A stretch of DNA of 64,000 bases. Source: Myxococcales bacterium (GTDB lineage Bacteria; Myxococcota_A; Polyangia; Nannocystales; Nannocystaceae). The number at the start of each line of letters is the position of its first letter. The stretch's first letter is position 1. Of the stretch, positions 26,699 to 35,135 are shown piece after piece. The position numbers and the translations under genes are program-made. The notes beneath the pieces were generated by a model. The model did not search any database, was not told where the DNA came from, and worked only from the letters and a program-made list of their open reading frames with translations. The stretch spans positions 248,001 to 312,000 of the forward strand of contig JACKDU010000004.1 of the NCBI GenBank assembly GCA_020633335.1, written 5' to 3'.

Positions 26699-27982
26699 AT
26701 GATGCGCTCGCCTCCGCGCCCGCGCGCCCTGGGCTGGACCCTCCTCCTGCTCGGCGCTTGCCCGGAGCCCCCGACCGGCGGCTCGGGAGCGACCGAGGTG
26801 ACGACCTCCTCGACCTCCACGGGCGGTGCCGACACGACGACGAGCGACGCGACGACGACCTCCACGAGCGCCACGACCGACACGACATCCACCTCGACAT
26901 CCACCTCGACCTCCACCTCGACCTCCTCGACATCCTCCACTTCCTCGACCACCTCCACGACCTCCAGCACCTCGACCGGCGCGACCGCCGGAGCGACCGA
27001 CACGGCGACGAGCACGGACGGATCGACGTCCGGCGGCGACGCGTGCGTCGGCCCGCAGGTCGTCGTCGACTACGAGGAGCTCGCGGCCCTCTCCGGGGTG
27101 CGCTGCGTCGCCGGGAACCTCGAGATCCGCGGCATCTTCGACGACCTCGGCCCGCTCGCCGCGCTCGAGGAGGTCTCCGGGCTCCTCGTCACGGCCGAGG
27201 AGTACACGCTCTTCGGCTTCCCGAGCGACTACGACCCGCCGATCGGGCCGCGGACCCTCATCGGCCTCGGCAGCCTCCGCAGCGTCGGCGGCCTCTGGAT
27301 CCACGGGAACCAGCTGGAGGGCCTCGAGGGCCTCGAGGGCCTCGAGGAGATCGGCGAATCCGGCCTCTGGATCGAGGACCCCGGCGTCGCCGACCTGACC
27401 CCGCTGGGCGGCCTCGAGGCGCTCGACGGCTTCCTCTGGATCGGCAACGCGCGGCCGATGCTCGCGCTCGAGAGCCTCGCCCCGCTCGCGGGGATCCACC
27501 AGCTCAACGCCCCGTGGGATCCAAAGGCGCTCTCGCTCCGCCGCACGGGGCTCCACGACCTCGCGGGCCTCGAGGGCCTGGTCGCCGCCCAAGGGGTGAT
27601 CGACATCGGCCTCAACCCGAACCTGACCAGCGTCGACGCCCTCGGGGGCGCCGCCGCGACCGGGTACATGATCTACGCCAACCCCGCGCTGAGCGAGTGC
27701 GCGGCCCACATGGTCGTCCCGCCCGGCGTGCCGACGCGGGTGGTCGGCAACCTCGACGACGGCTGCGCCCCGCCGACGATCTGCGAGCCCTTCGACGCCT
27801 TCGTGGAGGGCCCCTGCGAGGCGTTCAGCCCGGGGATCCGCTGGAATGGCGCGAAGTGCGAGTACCTCGGCAGCGGCTGCAAGAGCCTCGGCGCCGAGTT
27901 GCCGCTCGCCCGATCCTGGCACTCGCTCTACATGGACATCGCCGACTTCGCGGCCTGCGAGGCCGCCTTCGCCGGCTGCTAG
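26699..27982 (+). CDS. Lipoprotein with Thr/Ser tether and receptor-L-like repeats
   Basis: A 427-residue lipoprotein (LLLLGAC lipobox, Cys about 20). Roughly 90 residues of almost pure Thr/Ser with some Asp/Gly follow. The globular part has irregular leucine-rich, receptor-L-like strands (LIGLGSLRSVGGLWIHGNQ, GLEGLEGLEEIG, GGLEALDGFLWIGN). The C-terminus holds several Cys (about 330-427), probably disulfides. Ligand unknown. ATG 26699 or 26702 can serve. It converges on the propeller lipoprotein gene, with a hairpin between the stops. Confidence 0.75.
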   Translation: MMRSPPRPRALGWTLLLLGACPEPPTGGSGATEVTTSSTSTGGADTTTSDATTTSTSATTDTTSTSTSTSTSTSTSSTSSTSSTTSTTSSTSTGATAGATDTATSTDGSTSGGDACVGPQVVVDYEELAALSGVRCVAGNLEIRGIFDDLGPLAALEEVSGLLVTAEEYTLFGFPSDYDPPIGPRTLIGLGSLRSVGGLWIHGNQLEGLEGLEGLEEIGESGLWIEDPGVADLTPLGGLEALDGFLWIGNARPMLALESLAPLAGIHQLNAPWDPKALSLRRTGLHDLAGLEGLVAAQGVIDIGLNPNLTSVDALGGAAATGYMIYANPALSECAAHMVVPPGVPTRVVGNLDDGCAPPTICEPFDAFVEGPCEAFSPGIRWNGAKCEYLGSGCKSLGAELPLARSWHSLYMDIADFAACEAAFAGC

Positions 27983-27986
27983 GGGC

Positions 27987-28012
27987 GGGCGGCGTCGACA
28001 TGGACGCCGCCC
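27987..28012. terminator. Hairpin between convergent lipoprotein genes
   Basis: GGGCGGCGTC pairs perfectly with GACGCCGCCC over a 6-base loop, between the stops at 27982 (+) and 28035 (-). No T-run follows on either strand. Confidence 0.5.
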
Positions 28013-28034
28013 CCCGAGCCCGAGCGCGCCCCGC

Positions 28035-29576
28035 CTACTGCGGGATCACCTGCTGCTTGAGGGCGACGCCGGTCATGTCGGAGTAGGTGTAGGGACCGAC
28101 CAGGCCGCTGACGGTGGCGACCACCTGGTAGGTCTCGGGGTCGACCTTGAAGGCGACGCTCGCCGACATGTCGACGACCCAGACGTAGCCCTCGAAGTCG
28201 ATGCTCACGCCCCAGGGGTTCGAGCAGCCCGGCAGCGGGATGTTGGTGTTGACGTAGCTCTTGGTCTCGACGTCGATGTGGACCAGGCGGCACGACGACG
28301 AGCCCGCGCCCCAGACGTTGCCGGCGGCGTCGGCCATGATCCCGTTGACCCGGGTGCCGCCGGAGTTCGGCAGGGTCGTCCAGGTGTTGTCGAGGTGGTT
28401 CCAGTGGTAGACGCCCTCGCCGAAGCAGGCGCCGGCCCAGATGTCGCCGTTGCCGTCGAGGGTCATCCCGTACTTGCAGCCGTTCGGGATCCCGAGGTCG
28501 GTGATCTGGAGGGACTGGGCGTCGATCTTGATCGCCGGCGACTGGTTGAGGCCGGTCGCGTAGAAGTTGCCGGCGGCGTCGACCGCCCCGCCGTAGGGGC
28601 TGTGGGAGCTCGGCCAGGGGTAGGTGAGCTGATCGAGGGTCTCGCCGGTCGCCCCGTCGAGGCGCTCGAAGTGGCCGGTCTGCCCCTCCATCCAGCCGAT
28701 CCAGAGGCGCGGCGGCGGGAACTCGCAGGTGTCGGGGTCCTGCTGCCCCGAGTCCCAGGCGGTCGCCCGCGGGCCGTAGTTGTAGCCGGCCGAGGGGATC
28801 GTCTTGGTCCAGAGGACGCACTCGTCCTCGCCGAGGTTCTTGATGTCGTTGGGGCCGGTCGAGGTCGTGATCACCCCGTCGTTGTTCTTGTCGACGCAGT
28901 TCTCGACCTTCGCGGCGATCTTGGTGACCGCGCCGGGGTCGCGGCTCGAGACCGCGACGTCGCCCTGGAGGTTGACCGAGGTCCGCGAGGGCGAGCCGCC
29001 CTGGACCCGGTAGCGGCCCTCCTCGATCGCCGTCTTGGTGTTGATCTTGGAGACCGTCGCCTGCGACGAGTTCGAGATCCAGATGTACGAGAGGACGTCC
29101 TCGAGGTTGCCGCCCTCCTGCTGATCGCAGGGGACCTTGGTGCAGGCGTTCGAGCAGGCGTTGTTGTCGATGTTGTCGCCGTCGTCGCAGGCCTCGCCGT
29201 CCTCGACGATCCCGTTGCCGCAGACCGGCCCCGGATCGTCGGTCGTCGTCCCGTCGGTGATCGTCGCCGCCGAGGTCCCGCTGGTCGAGGTCTCGCCCGC
29301 GCTCGTCGACGACGAGCCGCCGCTGCTCCCGCTGCTCCCGCCGCTGCCGCTGGTCATCGACTCGCCGCCGCTCCCGCCCGAGCTCGAGTCGCTCGCGCTC
29401 ATGGTGCCGGCGCTGGTCGACGCGCTCGTCGTCGCGCTCACGCCCGAGGTCAGACCCCCGGTCGCGCTCTCCGACGCGGTCGCGGCGTCGTCGCCGTTGC
29501 AGGCCGCGAGCGCGACGGTGAGGGTGGCTAGGAGGAGATCGGGGCGGCGGCCGAGGCCGAAGGTAGCGCGCGTCAT
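28035..29576 (-). CDS. Lipoprotein with DUF4215 module and beta-propeller (copy 1)
   Basis: A 513-residue lipoprotein (LTVALAAC lipobox). A Ser/Thr/Gly tether of about 90 residues leads to one Cys/Asp module of DUF4215 type (CGNGIVEDGEACDDGDN..C..AC) and then an NHL/Vgb-lyase-like propeller of about 380 residues with repeats such as GNFYATGLNQ, GDIWAGACF, GNVWGAGSS and GYVWVVD. It is a close paralogue of the gene at 35136-36791, opposite in orientation. The ATG at 29576 gives the signal peptide; 14 more in-frame residues upstream are not needed. Binding target unknown. Confidence 0.82.
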   Translation of the reverse strand: MTRATFGLGRRPDLLLATLTVALAACNGDDAATASESATGGLTSGVSATTSASTSAGTMSASDSSSGGSGGESMTSGSGGSSGSSGGSSSTSAGETSTSGTSAATITDGTTTDDPGPVCGNGIVEDGEACDDGDNIDNNACSNACTKVPCDQQEGGNLEDVLSYIWISNSSQATVSKINTKTAIEEGRYRVQGGSPSRTSVNLQGDVAVSSRDPGAVTKIAAKVENCVDKNNDGVITTSTGPNDIKNLGEDECVLWTKTIPSAGYNYGPRATAWDSGQQDPDTCEFPPPRLWIGWMEGQTGHFERLDGATGETLDQLTYPWPSSHSPYGGAVDAAGNFYATGLNQSPAIKIDAQSLQITDLGIPNGCKYGMTLDGNGDIWAGACFGEGVYHWNHLDNTWTTLPNSGGTRVNGIMADAAGNVWGAGSSSCRLVHIDVETKSYVNTNIPLPGCSNPWGVSIDFEGYVWVVDMSASVAFKVDPETYQVVATVSGLVGPYTYSDMTGVALKQQVIPQ

Positions 29577-29665
29577 CGTCTGATTTGGCCACAGGCGCGC
29601 CCCCGCCGGCAACGGCAAAGGCGCGCCGTTGCCGGGCGGCCGGGCAGCCGCTATACCGGCGGGCG

Positions 29666-29923
29666 ATGAGCGACCACCCGACCGACTTCCAGGGCTCTGT
29701 CCACGACGCGATCCGCGAGGCGATCCTCGCCCGCATCGCCGACGCGGAGATCGAGGTGAGCGGCGGCGGCGGCCACTACAGCATCGCCGTGACCTCGCCG
29801 ATCTTCGCCGGCAAGGGCCGGGTCGAGGCCCAGCGGCTGGTCTACGGGGCGATCGCTCACCTGATGGCCGGCGACCGGGCGCCGGTCCACGCGGTCGACT
29901 CGCTGCGGACGCTCACGCCCTAG
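29666..29923 (+). CDS. BolA/IbaG family protein
   Basis: An 85-residue protein with the BolA fold: IREAILARIADAEIEVSGGGGHYSIAVTS, then a loop, then the helix RVEAQRLVYGAIAHLM and a final APVHAVDSLRTL strand. BolA proteins pair with monothiol glutaredoxins in Fe-S handling, and the conserved C-terminal His of HAVDSL is the cluster ligand position. The first part lacks the Cys seen in some BolA proteins, more like IbaG. ATG 29666 has TATACC 8 bases upstream. No glutaredoxin gene is nearby. Confidence 0.88.
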   Translation: MSDHPTDFQGSVHDAIREAILARIADAEIEVSGGGGHYSIAVTSPIFAGKGRVEAQRLVYGAIAHLMAGDRAPVHAVDSLRTLTP

Positions 29924-29963
29924 CCCGCGCGAGCCGAGGCCGCGTGACGCCGAGGCGCCGCCG

Positions 29964-30830
29964 ATGCCCTACCTCCTCCTCGCCTCGCTGATCTGGGCGC
30001 TCTCCTTCGGCCTGATCAAGAGCAGCCTCCAGGCGCTCGACCCCGCGCTGGTCGGCTGGGCGCGCCTCCTCCTCAGCCTGGCGATCTTCGGCCCGCTGAT
30101 CGGGCGGCTGGGCGAGCCCCGCCTCGCGCTCCGGCTGGCGGCGATCGGCGCGGTCCAATATGGCCTGATGTACAGCCTCTACCTGGCGGCCTACAGCCAC
30201 CTCGAGAGCTACCAGGTCGCCCTCTTCACGGTCCTCACCCCGCTCTACGTCGTCGCCTGGGACGACCTCCGGGGCCGCCGCTTCCACCCGCGGGGGCTCG
30301 CGCTCGCCGCCCTCGCGGTCGTCGGCGCGGTGATCCTCCACCCCCGCGGCGCCGATCCGCGGGCGGTGGCGATCGGCTTCGGCCTCGTCCAGGCGGCCAA
30401 CGCCTGCTTCGCGATCGGCCAGATCGAATACCGCCGCCTCCGACGCGCCCGCCCCGAGCTCCACGACCGGCGGATCCACGGCTACCTCCTCCTCGGCGGC
30501 CTCGGCCTGACGACGATCACGACGACCCTGAGCGGCGGCTGGGCGAGCGCGGCGGCGATCGATCTCCGGGCCCTCGCGGCCCTCGCCTACCTCGGCCTCA
30601 TCGCCTCGGGGATCGGCTTCTTCGCCTGGAACGCCGGGGCGGTCCGGGTCGAGAGCGCGACCCTGGCGGTCCTCAACAACCTCAAGGTGCCCCTCGGGGT
30701 CGCGCTCTCCCTCCTCCTCTTCGGCGAGGAGGCCGATCTGCGCCGCCTCGCGCTCGGCGGCGGGCTGATGATCGCGGCCGCGGTCGCGGCCGAGCGTCGG
30801 CCTCGCGGTCCGCGGGCGGAGACCGCCTGA
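29964..30830 (+). CDS. DMT-superfamily (EamA) transporter
   Basis: A 288-residue inner-membrane protein with ten predicted helices arranged as two EamA halves. The first begins LLLASLIWALSFGLIKSSL and the second GYLLLGGLGLTTITTT. The closing SGIGFFAWNAGAVRVESATLAVLNNLKVPLG is a typical EamA helix 8-9 signature. Substrate cannot be told; relatives export amino acids or metabolites. It lies 40 bp after the BolA gene. Confidence 0.88.
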   Translation: MPYLLLASLIWALSFGLIKSSLQALDPALVGWARLLLSLAIFGPLIGRLGEPRLALRLAAIGAVQYGLMYSLYLAAYSHLESYQVALFTVLTPLYVVAWDDLRGRRFHPRGLALAALAVVGAVILHPRGADPRAVAIGFGLVQAANACFAIGQIEYRRLRRARPELHDRRIHGYLLLGGLGLTTITTTLSGGWASAAAIDLRALAALAYLGLIASGIGFFAWNAGAVRVESATLAVLNNLKVPLGVALSLLLFGEEADLRRLALGGGLMIAAAVAAERRPRGPRAETA

Positions 30831-30949
30831 GCGCGCGTCGCCCGGCCGCCGAGTCGGGGCGCTCGCCGCATGACCGCCGGGAGCGCCCTGGACCGCCGCC
30901 AGCGCGCGCCGCTATCCTGGCCTCCGCCGCGCGCGAGGTGGAGGACCCG

Positions 30950-33900
30950 ATGCAGCCTGAGGCCAAGCCCCGACCGGAGCTCGTCGAGCACCTCGACACC
31001 TGGCTCGACGAGCTCACCCGCCCCTGCGGGTACCTCGTCCTCTCGACCCCGCCGACGGTCGACCTCGCGTCGACCCTCGATCACTGGTGCGCGATCCTCG
31101 AGGAGGACGCCGAGATCATCGTCCGCCTGCGGGTCTCGGGCGACGACGGCGAGGACCGACCGGAGGCGCTGCGCGAGCGCCTGGCCGCGGCGATCGAGGG
31201 GCGCTTCCCCGACTTCCGCGATCCCCTCGCCCACCCCGGGCATCGCCTCGCCGACCTCCTCCGCCGCCTCGGCAACGAGCACCTCGCGCCGCCGAGCCGC
31301 CGCCTCCTCCTGGTGATCGAGGGCCTCGGCGAGCTCCGCGAGCGCGACGGCGACGACGACCCGCTCCCCCGCCTCCTGCCGCACGTGCTCCCGCGCGGGG
31401 TCTTCGCGGTCGTGACGATCGACGCGGGCTCGCCCTGGCGCCGCTGGATCGAGCGCCTCGCCGAGGTCGAGGAGGTCGAGGTCCGCGAGGCCCCCGAGGC
31501 GCTCGCCGCCTGGGCCGACGCGGCCGCGGTCGAGCCCCCCGACGCGAGCTCGCCCGGCGCGATCGCCCAGGCGCTCGCCCGGCGCCTCCAGGCCGAGGGC
31601 GAGGCGTCGCCGGCCCTCCGCCTCCTCGCCCTCCTCGCGCGCCGCCGGCGAGCGCTCACCGAGGGCGACCTCGACCGCGCGCTCGGCGAGGCGAGCGCGG
31701 CGGCGCTGGCCGCCCTCGGGGCGCTGGTCGCCGACCTCGGCGAGGGCCGGCGCGCGCTGGTCCGCGGGCTCCGCCGGCCGATCCGGCGCGCGCTGAGCCC
31801 GACCGCGATCCTCGCGGCGGAGCGCCGCCTCGTCGAGACCCTGGCCGCATGGCCATGTCTCGAAGGACATCCAAACCCCGGCTACGCGCGACGCCAGGCG
31901 CTCCGCCACCGGATCGGCGCCGGCGCCTGGGCCGAGCTCGGCGCGCTCGCCCTCGACCTCGACCTCCTCGCCGGGGCGATCGCCGCCGCCGGCGTCGGCC
32001 ACCTCGTCGCCGACCTGCATGAGGCCCGGGGCAGGGCCGACGAGGGCGGGCTCCGCGAGCGCCTGGCGGCGATCGCCGCCGCCCTCGAGGACGCGACGCC
32101 GGCGATCGCCGCCTCCCCGGGCGCCCTCGCGGCCCTCCTCCACGACGGCCTCCTCGACCGCGGCTGGGCCCCCGAGGCGCTCGCCGAGGCCTTCGGCGCG
32201 CGCCTCCCCCTCCTCCGCCGCCGCCTCCCCCGGGTCCACCGCGATCAGGCGCTCGAGGTCCTCCGCGGCCACGATGGGCCGATCCTCGCGCTCGCGCTCG
32301 CCGACGACGAGCGGACCCTCGCCTCGGCCTCGGACGACGGCACCCTCAAGCTCTGGGACCTCGCCGAGGGCCGCGAGCGCCTCACCCTGAGCGGCCACAG
32401 CGGGCCGGTGAACGCGGTCGCCTTCGTCGACGACGCCCGCCTGATCAGCGGCAGCGACGACGGCACCCTGATCCTCTGGGACGCCGACACGGGCTGCCAG
32501 CTCATGACCTTCGTCGGCCACGCGGCCGGCGTCGAGGACCTCACGCTCTCCGGCGACGCCTCGCTCCTCGCCTCGGTCGCCGCCGACGGCGTCCTGATCC
32601 TCTGGGAGGTCGACTCCGGCGCCGAGGTGGCGAGCCTCCAGGCCCACGAGATCGGCGCGACCGCGGTGGCGATGAGCGGCGACGGCCGCCGGATCTTCAC
32701 CGGCTCCCACGATCGGACGATCCGCGCCTTCACCTGGGAGCCCCCCGCGCTGGTCCCGGGCGCGACCTTCGAGGGCCCGGAGTACGCGGTCAGCGGCCTC
32801 GCCCTCGACGCGGCCGGCGAGCGCCTGATCGCCAGCGCCTACGACAACCGCGTCCGGGTCTGGGACCTCGCCAGCGGCGAGCTCGTCCACGATCTCTGGG
32901 GACATGGCTCTTGGGTCACCTCCTGTGTCGCCGATCGCGGCGGCGCGCGGGCGCTCTCGACCTCGCGCGACGGCTCCGCCCGCCTCTGGGACCTCGCCGA
33001 GGGGGTCGAGAGCTGCGCCCTCCGGGGCCACGCGAAGATGGTCAACTGCGCGGTCCTCGGCCGCGAGGGGCTCGTCCTCAGCGGCGGCGCCGATCGGACG
33101 ATCCGCCGCTGGCGCCTCCCCGCTGGCGACGCGGCGCCGGCGATCGAGGGCCACGAGGGCGCGGTCCGGGGGGTCCTGATCGCCGGCGACGGCGCCCTCT
33201 TCTCGGCCGGCGCCGACGGGACGCTGCGCCGCTGGGATCGCCGGGACGGCTCCGAGCGCACCGCCTACTACGGCCACAACCACGGGGTCCTCGCGCTCGC
33301 CCTGAGCGCCGACGGCCAGACCCTCTACAGCGCCGGCTCCGATCGCACGCTCCGCGCCTGGCACGTCGGCCGCGGCCTCCTCGAGCGGACGATGAGCGGC
33401 CATGAGAAGTGGGTGAGCGCCTGCGCCCTGAGCCCGGATGGGGCGCTCCTCGCCTCGACCTCGCACGACCGCAGCGTCCGACTCTGGGATCCGATCGAGG
33501 GCCGCGCGCTCCGGGTCCTCGGCGGCCACACCAAGGAGGCGCTCTGCTGCGCCTTCGATCCCCAGGGTCGCCTCTTCACGGGCGGTGGCGACGCGATGAT
33601 CCGGGTCTGGGATCCCGCCGGCGGCCGCGAGCTGATGACCCTCGCCGGCCACGAGGGGCCGGTGCTCGCCCTGGCGATCGACGCCGAGGGCAAGCACCTC
33701 CTCTCGGCGAGCGCCGACGGCACGGTGAGGCTCTGGACCCTCCGCCGCGGCCGCGAGCGCGCCTGCCTGCGGGGCCACGTCGGCGCGGTGGTCGGCGTCG
33801 CCTGGGTCGACGACGATCGCCTCCTCAGCGCCGGCGAGGATCGCAGCCTCCGCCTCTGGTCGCTGGCCAGCGGCGCCGCGATCGCGCAAAACCGCGGCGA

Positions 33901-34027
33901 GCACCCCTTCACGTCGCTGGCGATCGCCGCGGCGGGCGATCCCTTCGGGGCCGACGCGCTCGCCGGCGATCAGGAGGGCGACCTCTGGCTGGTCGCCCTC
34001 GACGGGGCCGCGCCGGTCAGCGGTTGA
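30950..34027 (+). CDS. WD40 protein with 14 repeats and degenerate NTPase-like N-terminus
   Basis: A 1025-residue protein. The last 600 residues hold 14 WD40 repeats, each with GH...D..(L/V)..WD features (LRGHDGPILALALADDERTLASASDDG.., LSGHSGPVNAV.., LAGHEGPVLALAI..), which suits two seven-blade propellers. The first 430 residues resemble the NACHT/AAA-winged-helix part of such proteins (LLVIEGLGEL as a Walker-B-like strand), but no Walker A loop is visible. A scaffold or signalling role is likely. ATG 30950 is chosen because GGAGG precedes it by 5 bases. TATCCT at 30913 may be the -10. It overlaps the convergent PrsW gene by 11 bp. Confidence 0.88.
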   Translation: MQPEAKPRPELVEHLDTWLDELTRPCGYLVLSTPPTVDLASTLDHWCAILEEDAEIIVRLRVSGDDGEDRPEALRERLAAAIEGRFPDFRDPLAHPGHRLADLLRRLGNEHLAPPSRRLLLVIEGLGELRERDGDDDPLPRLLPHVLPRGVFAVVTIDAGSPWRRWIERLAEVEEVEVREAPEALAAWADAAAVEPPDASSPGAIAQALARRLQAEGEASPALRLLALLARRRRALTEGDLDRALGEASAAALAALGALVADLGEGRRALVRGLRRPIRRALSPTAILAAERRLVETLAAWPCLEGHPNPGYARRQALRHRIGAGAWAELGALALDLDLLAGAIAAAGVGHLVADLHEARGRADEGGLRERLAAIAAALEDATPAIAASPGALAALLHDGLLDRGWAPEALAEAFGARLPLLRRRLPRVHRDQALEVLRGHDGPILALALADDERTLASASDDGTLKLWDLAEGRERLTLSGHSGPVNAVAFVDDARLISGSDDGTLILWDADTGCQLMTFVGHAAGVEDLTLSGDASLLASVAADGVLILWEVDSGAEVASLQAHEIGATAVAMSGDGRRIFTGSHDRTIRAFTWEPPALVPGATFEGPEYAVSGLALDAAGERLIASAYDNRVRVWDLASGELVHDLWGHGSWVTSCVADRGGARALSTSRDGSARLWDLAEGVESCALRGHAKMVNCAVLGREGLVLSGGADRTIRRWRLPAGDAAPAIEGHEGAVRGVLIAGDGALFSAGADGTLRRWDRRDGSERTAYYGHNHGVLALALSADGQTLYSAGSDRTLRAWHVGRGLLERTMSGHEKWVSACALSPDGALLASTSHDRSVRLWDPIEGRALRVLGGHTKEALCCAFDPQGRLFTGGGDAMIRVWDPAGGRELMTLAGHEGPVLALAIDAEGKHLLSASADGTVRLWTLRRGRERACLRGHVGAVVGVAWVDDDRLLSAGEDRSLRLWSLASGAAIAQNRGEHPFTSLAIAAAGDPFGADALAGDQEGDLWLVALDGAAPVSG
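31841..31870. repeat. Overlapping dispersed-motif pair inside the WD40 gene
   Basis: A minus-strand copy (31841-31858, ACATGGCCATGCGGCCAG) overlaps a plus copy (31853-31870, CCATGTCTCGAAGGACAT). A further copy is at 32902-32919. The local codons are unlike the rest of the gene. Confidence 0.45.
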
Positions 34028-35003
34028 GGCGGCGGACGCCGACGCGGAAGAGGAGCGCGCCGATGATCAGCGGGGCGACGCCGATGATCACGGTGCCGAG
34101 GAGGACGCTCCCGAATTCATGCTCGACGAACGAGCCGCTCCACCACTGGGTGGCGACCGCGAAGGTCAGGAGGCCGCCGACGCTGGCCATCGCCCCGCCG
34201 AGGAGCACCGCGAGCCACCAGATCCGCGAGCCGCGGGGCCCGGCGACCGCGGCCGCGCTGGCGACCGGGAGCGGGGCCGCGAGGAGCGGCGCCGGCGGGC
34301 CCTCGCGGAGCTGGATCGCCCGGAGGCCGCGGGCCATCCGCACGGCCGAGTAGATCGCCGCGCCGAGGATCAGCGGCACCAGGATCAGGAGCGCGAACGC
34401 GGTCGCCTCGCCGCTGGCCGCCGCCGCCGCCGGCGAGGCGAGGAGCGGGAAGTCGTAGAAGCCGTGGAGGAGCACCGGCACCAGCCACGCGAGGAGGAGG
34501 AGGCGCCCCCGATCCCGCGGCCGGAAGTGGGCCTGGCCGACGAAGTAGCCCATGATCGCGCCGAAGGTCGCGTGCCCCGGCACCGAGGTCAGGGCCCGGA
34601 GGAGCGCGACCCCGAGGCCGCCCTGGGCGACATAGAGGATGTTCTCGAAGGTCGCGAAGCCGAGCGACGCGGCGACCCCGTAGACCAGCCCGTCCATCGG
34701 CTCGTCGAAGGCCGAGTGGCGGCGGGCGTAGAGCAAGAGGACCGCGAGCTTGCAGGTCTCCTCGGGGATCGACGCGAGGACGAAGGCCTCGAAGGCGCCG
34801 GCGGCGTAGGGATCGGTGAAGGACCCGAGCGCGTCGCCCACCGGCATCGCAAAGGCGAGCACCGGGACCACCGTGAAGACCCCGAGGCCGAAGGTCGTCC
34901 AGACCACCCGCCCGGGCTCGGGGTACGCGTCCCGCGAGTGGAAGTACCAGAGCAGGAGGAGCGACGGCGTCACCATCGAGAGGGCGAGGACCGAGGTTTC
35001 CAC
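34017..35003 (-). CDS. PrsW-type intramembrane metalloprotease
   Basis: A 328-residue polytopic membrane protein with the PrsW motifs in order: SIPEETCK (the EExxK pair), GLVYGVAASLGFATFENILY, HATFGAIMGYFVG and LLHGFYDF, which place the Glu and His residues of the proposed active site inside the membrane. PrsW proteases cut anti-sigma factors in some bacteria (family knowledge); the target here is unknown. Start is GTG 35003, with TACACT 6 bases upstream. Two further helices at the C-terminus follow a Pro/Ala linker. Confidence 0.88.
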   Translation of the reverse strand: METSVLALSMVTPSLLLLWYFHSRDAYPEPGRVVWTTFGLGVFTVVPVLAFAMPVGDALGSFTDPYAAGAFEAFVLASIPEETCKLAVLLLYARRHSAFDEPMDGLVYGVAASLGFATFENILYVAQGGLGVALLRALTSVPGHATFGAIMGYFVGQAHFRPRDRGRLLLLAWLVPVLLHGFYDFPLLASPAAAAASGEATAFALLILVPLILGAAIYSAVRMARGLRAIQLREGPPAPLLAAPLPVASAAAVAGPRGSRIWWLAVLLGGAMASVGGLLTFAVATQWWSGSFVEHEFGSVLLGTVIIGVAPLIIGALLFRVGVRRLNR

Positions 35004-35009
35004 GCCCCG

Positions 35010-35015
35010 AGTGTA
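35010..35015 (-). promoter_or_regulatory. Candidate -10 element for the PrsW gene
   Basis: TACACT on the minus strand, 6 bases, then the GTG at 35003, again consistent with a leaderless mRNA. Confidence 0.4.
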
Positions 35016-35135
35016 TCGGACCTGCGGCCGCCAGCCCGCTCGATCTAGGCTCAGATGCGCACCCTCGGGGCCTCTCGCCTTGCGGACGCCCCCTCGATCT
35101 GTTCTCCTGCCAGGCAGGTACGGAAAGGACGAGCG

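Noticed and set aside
23837..27922. A 1361-codon antisense frame across the second kinase gene and the next lipoprotein
   Set aside because: Low-complexity translation and complete overlap with well-supported genes.
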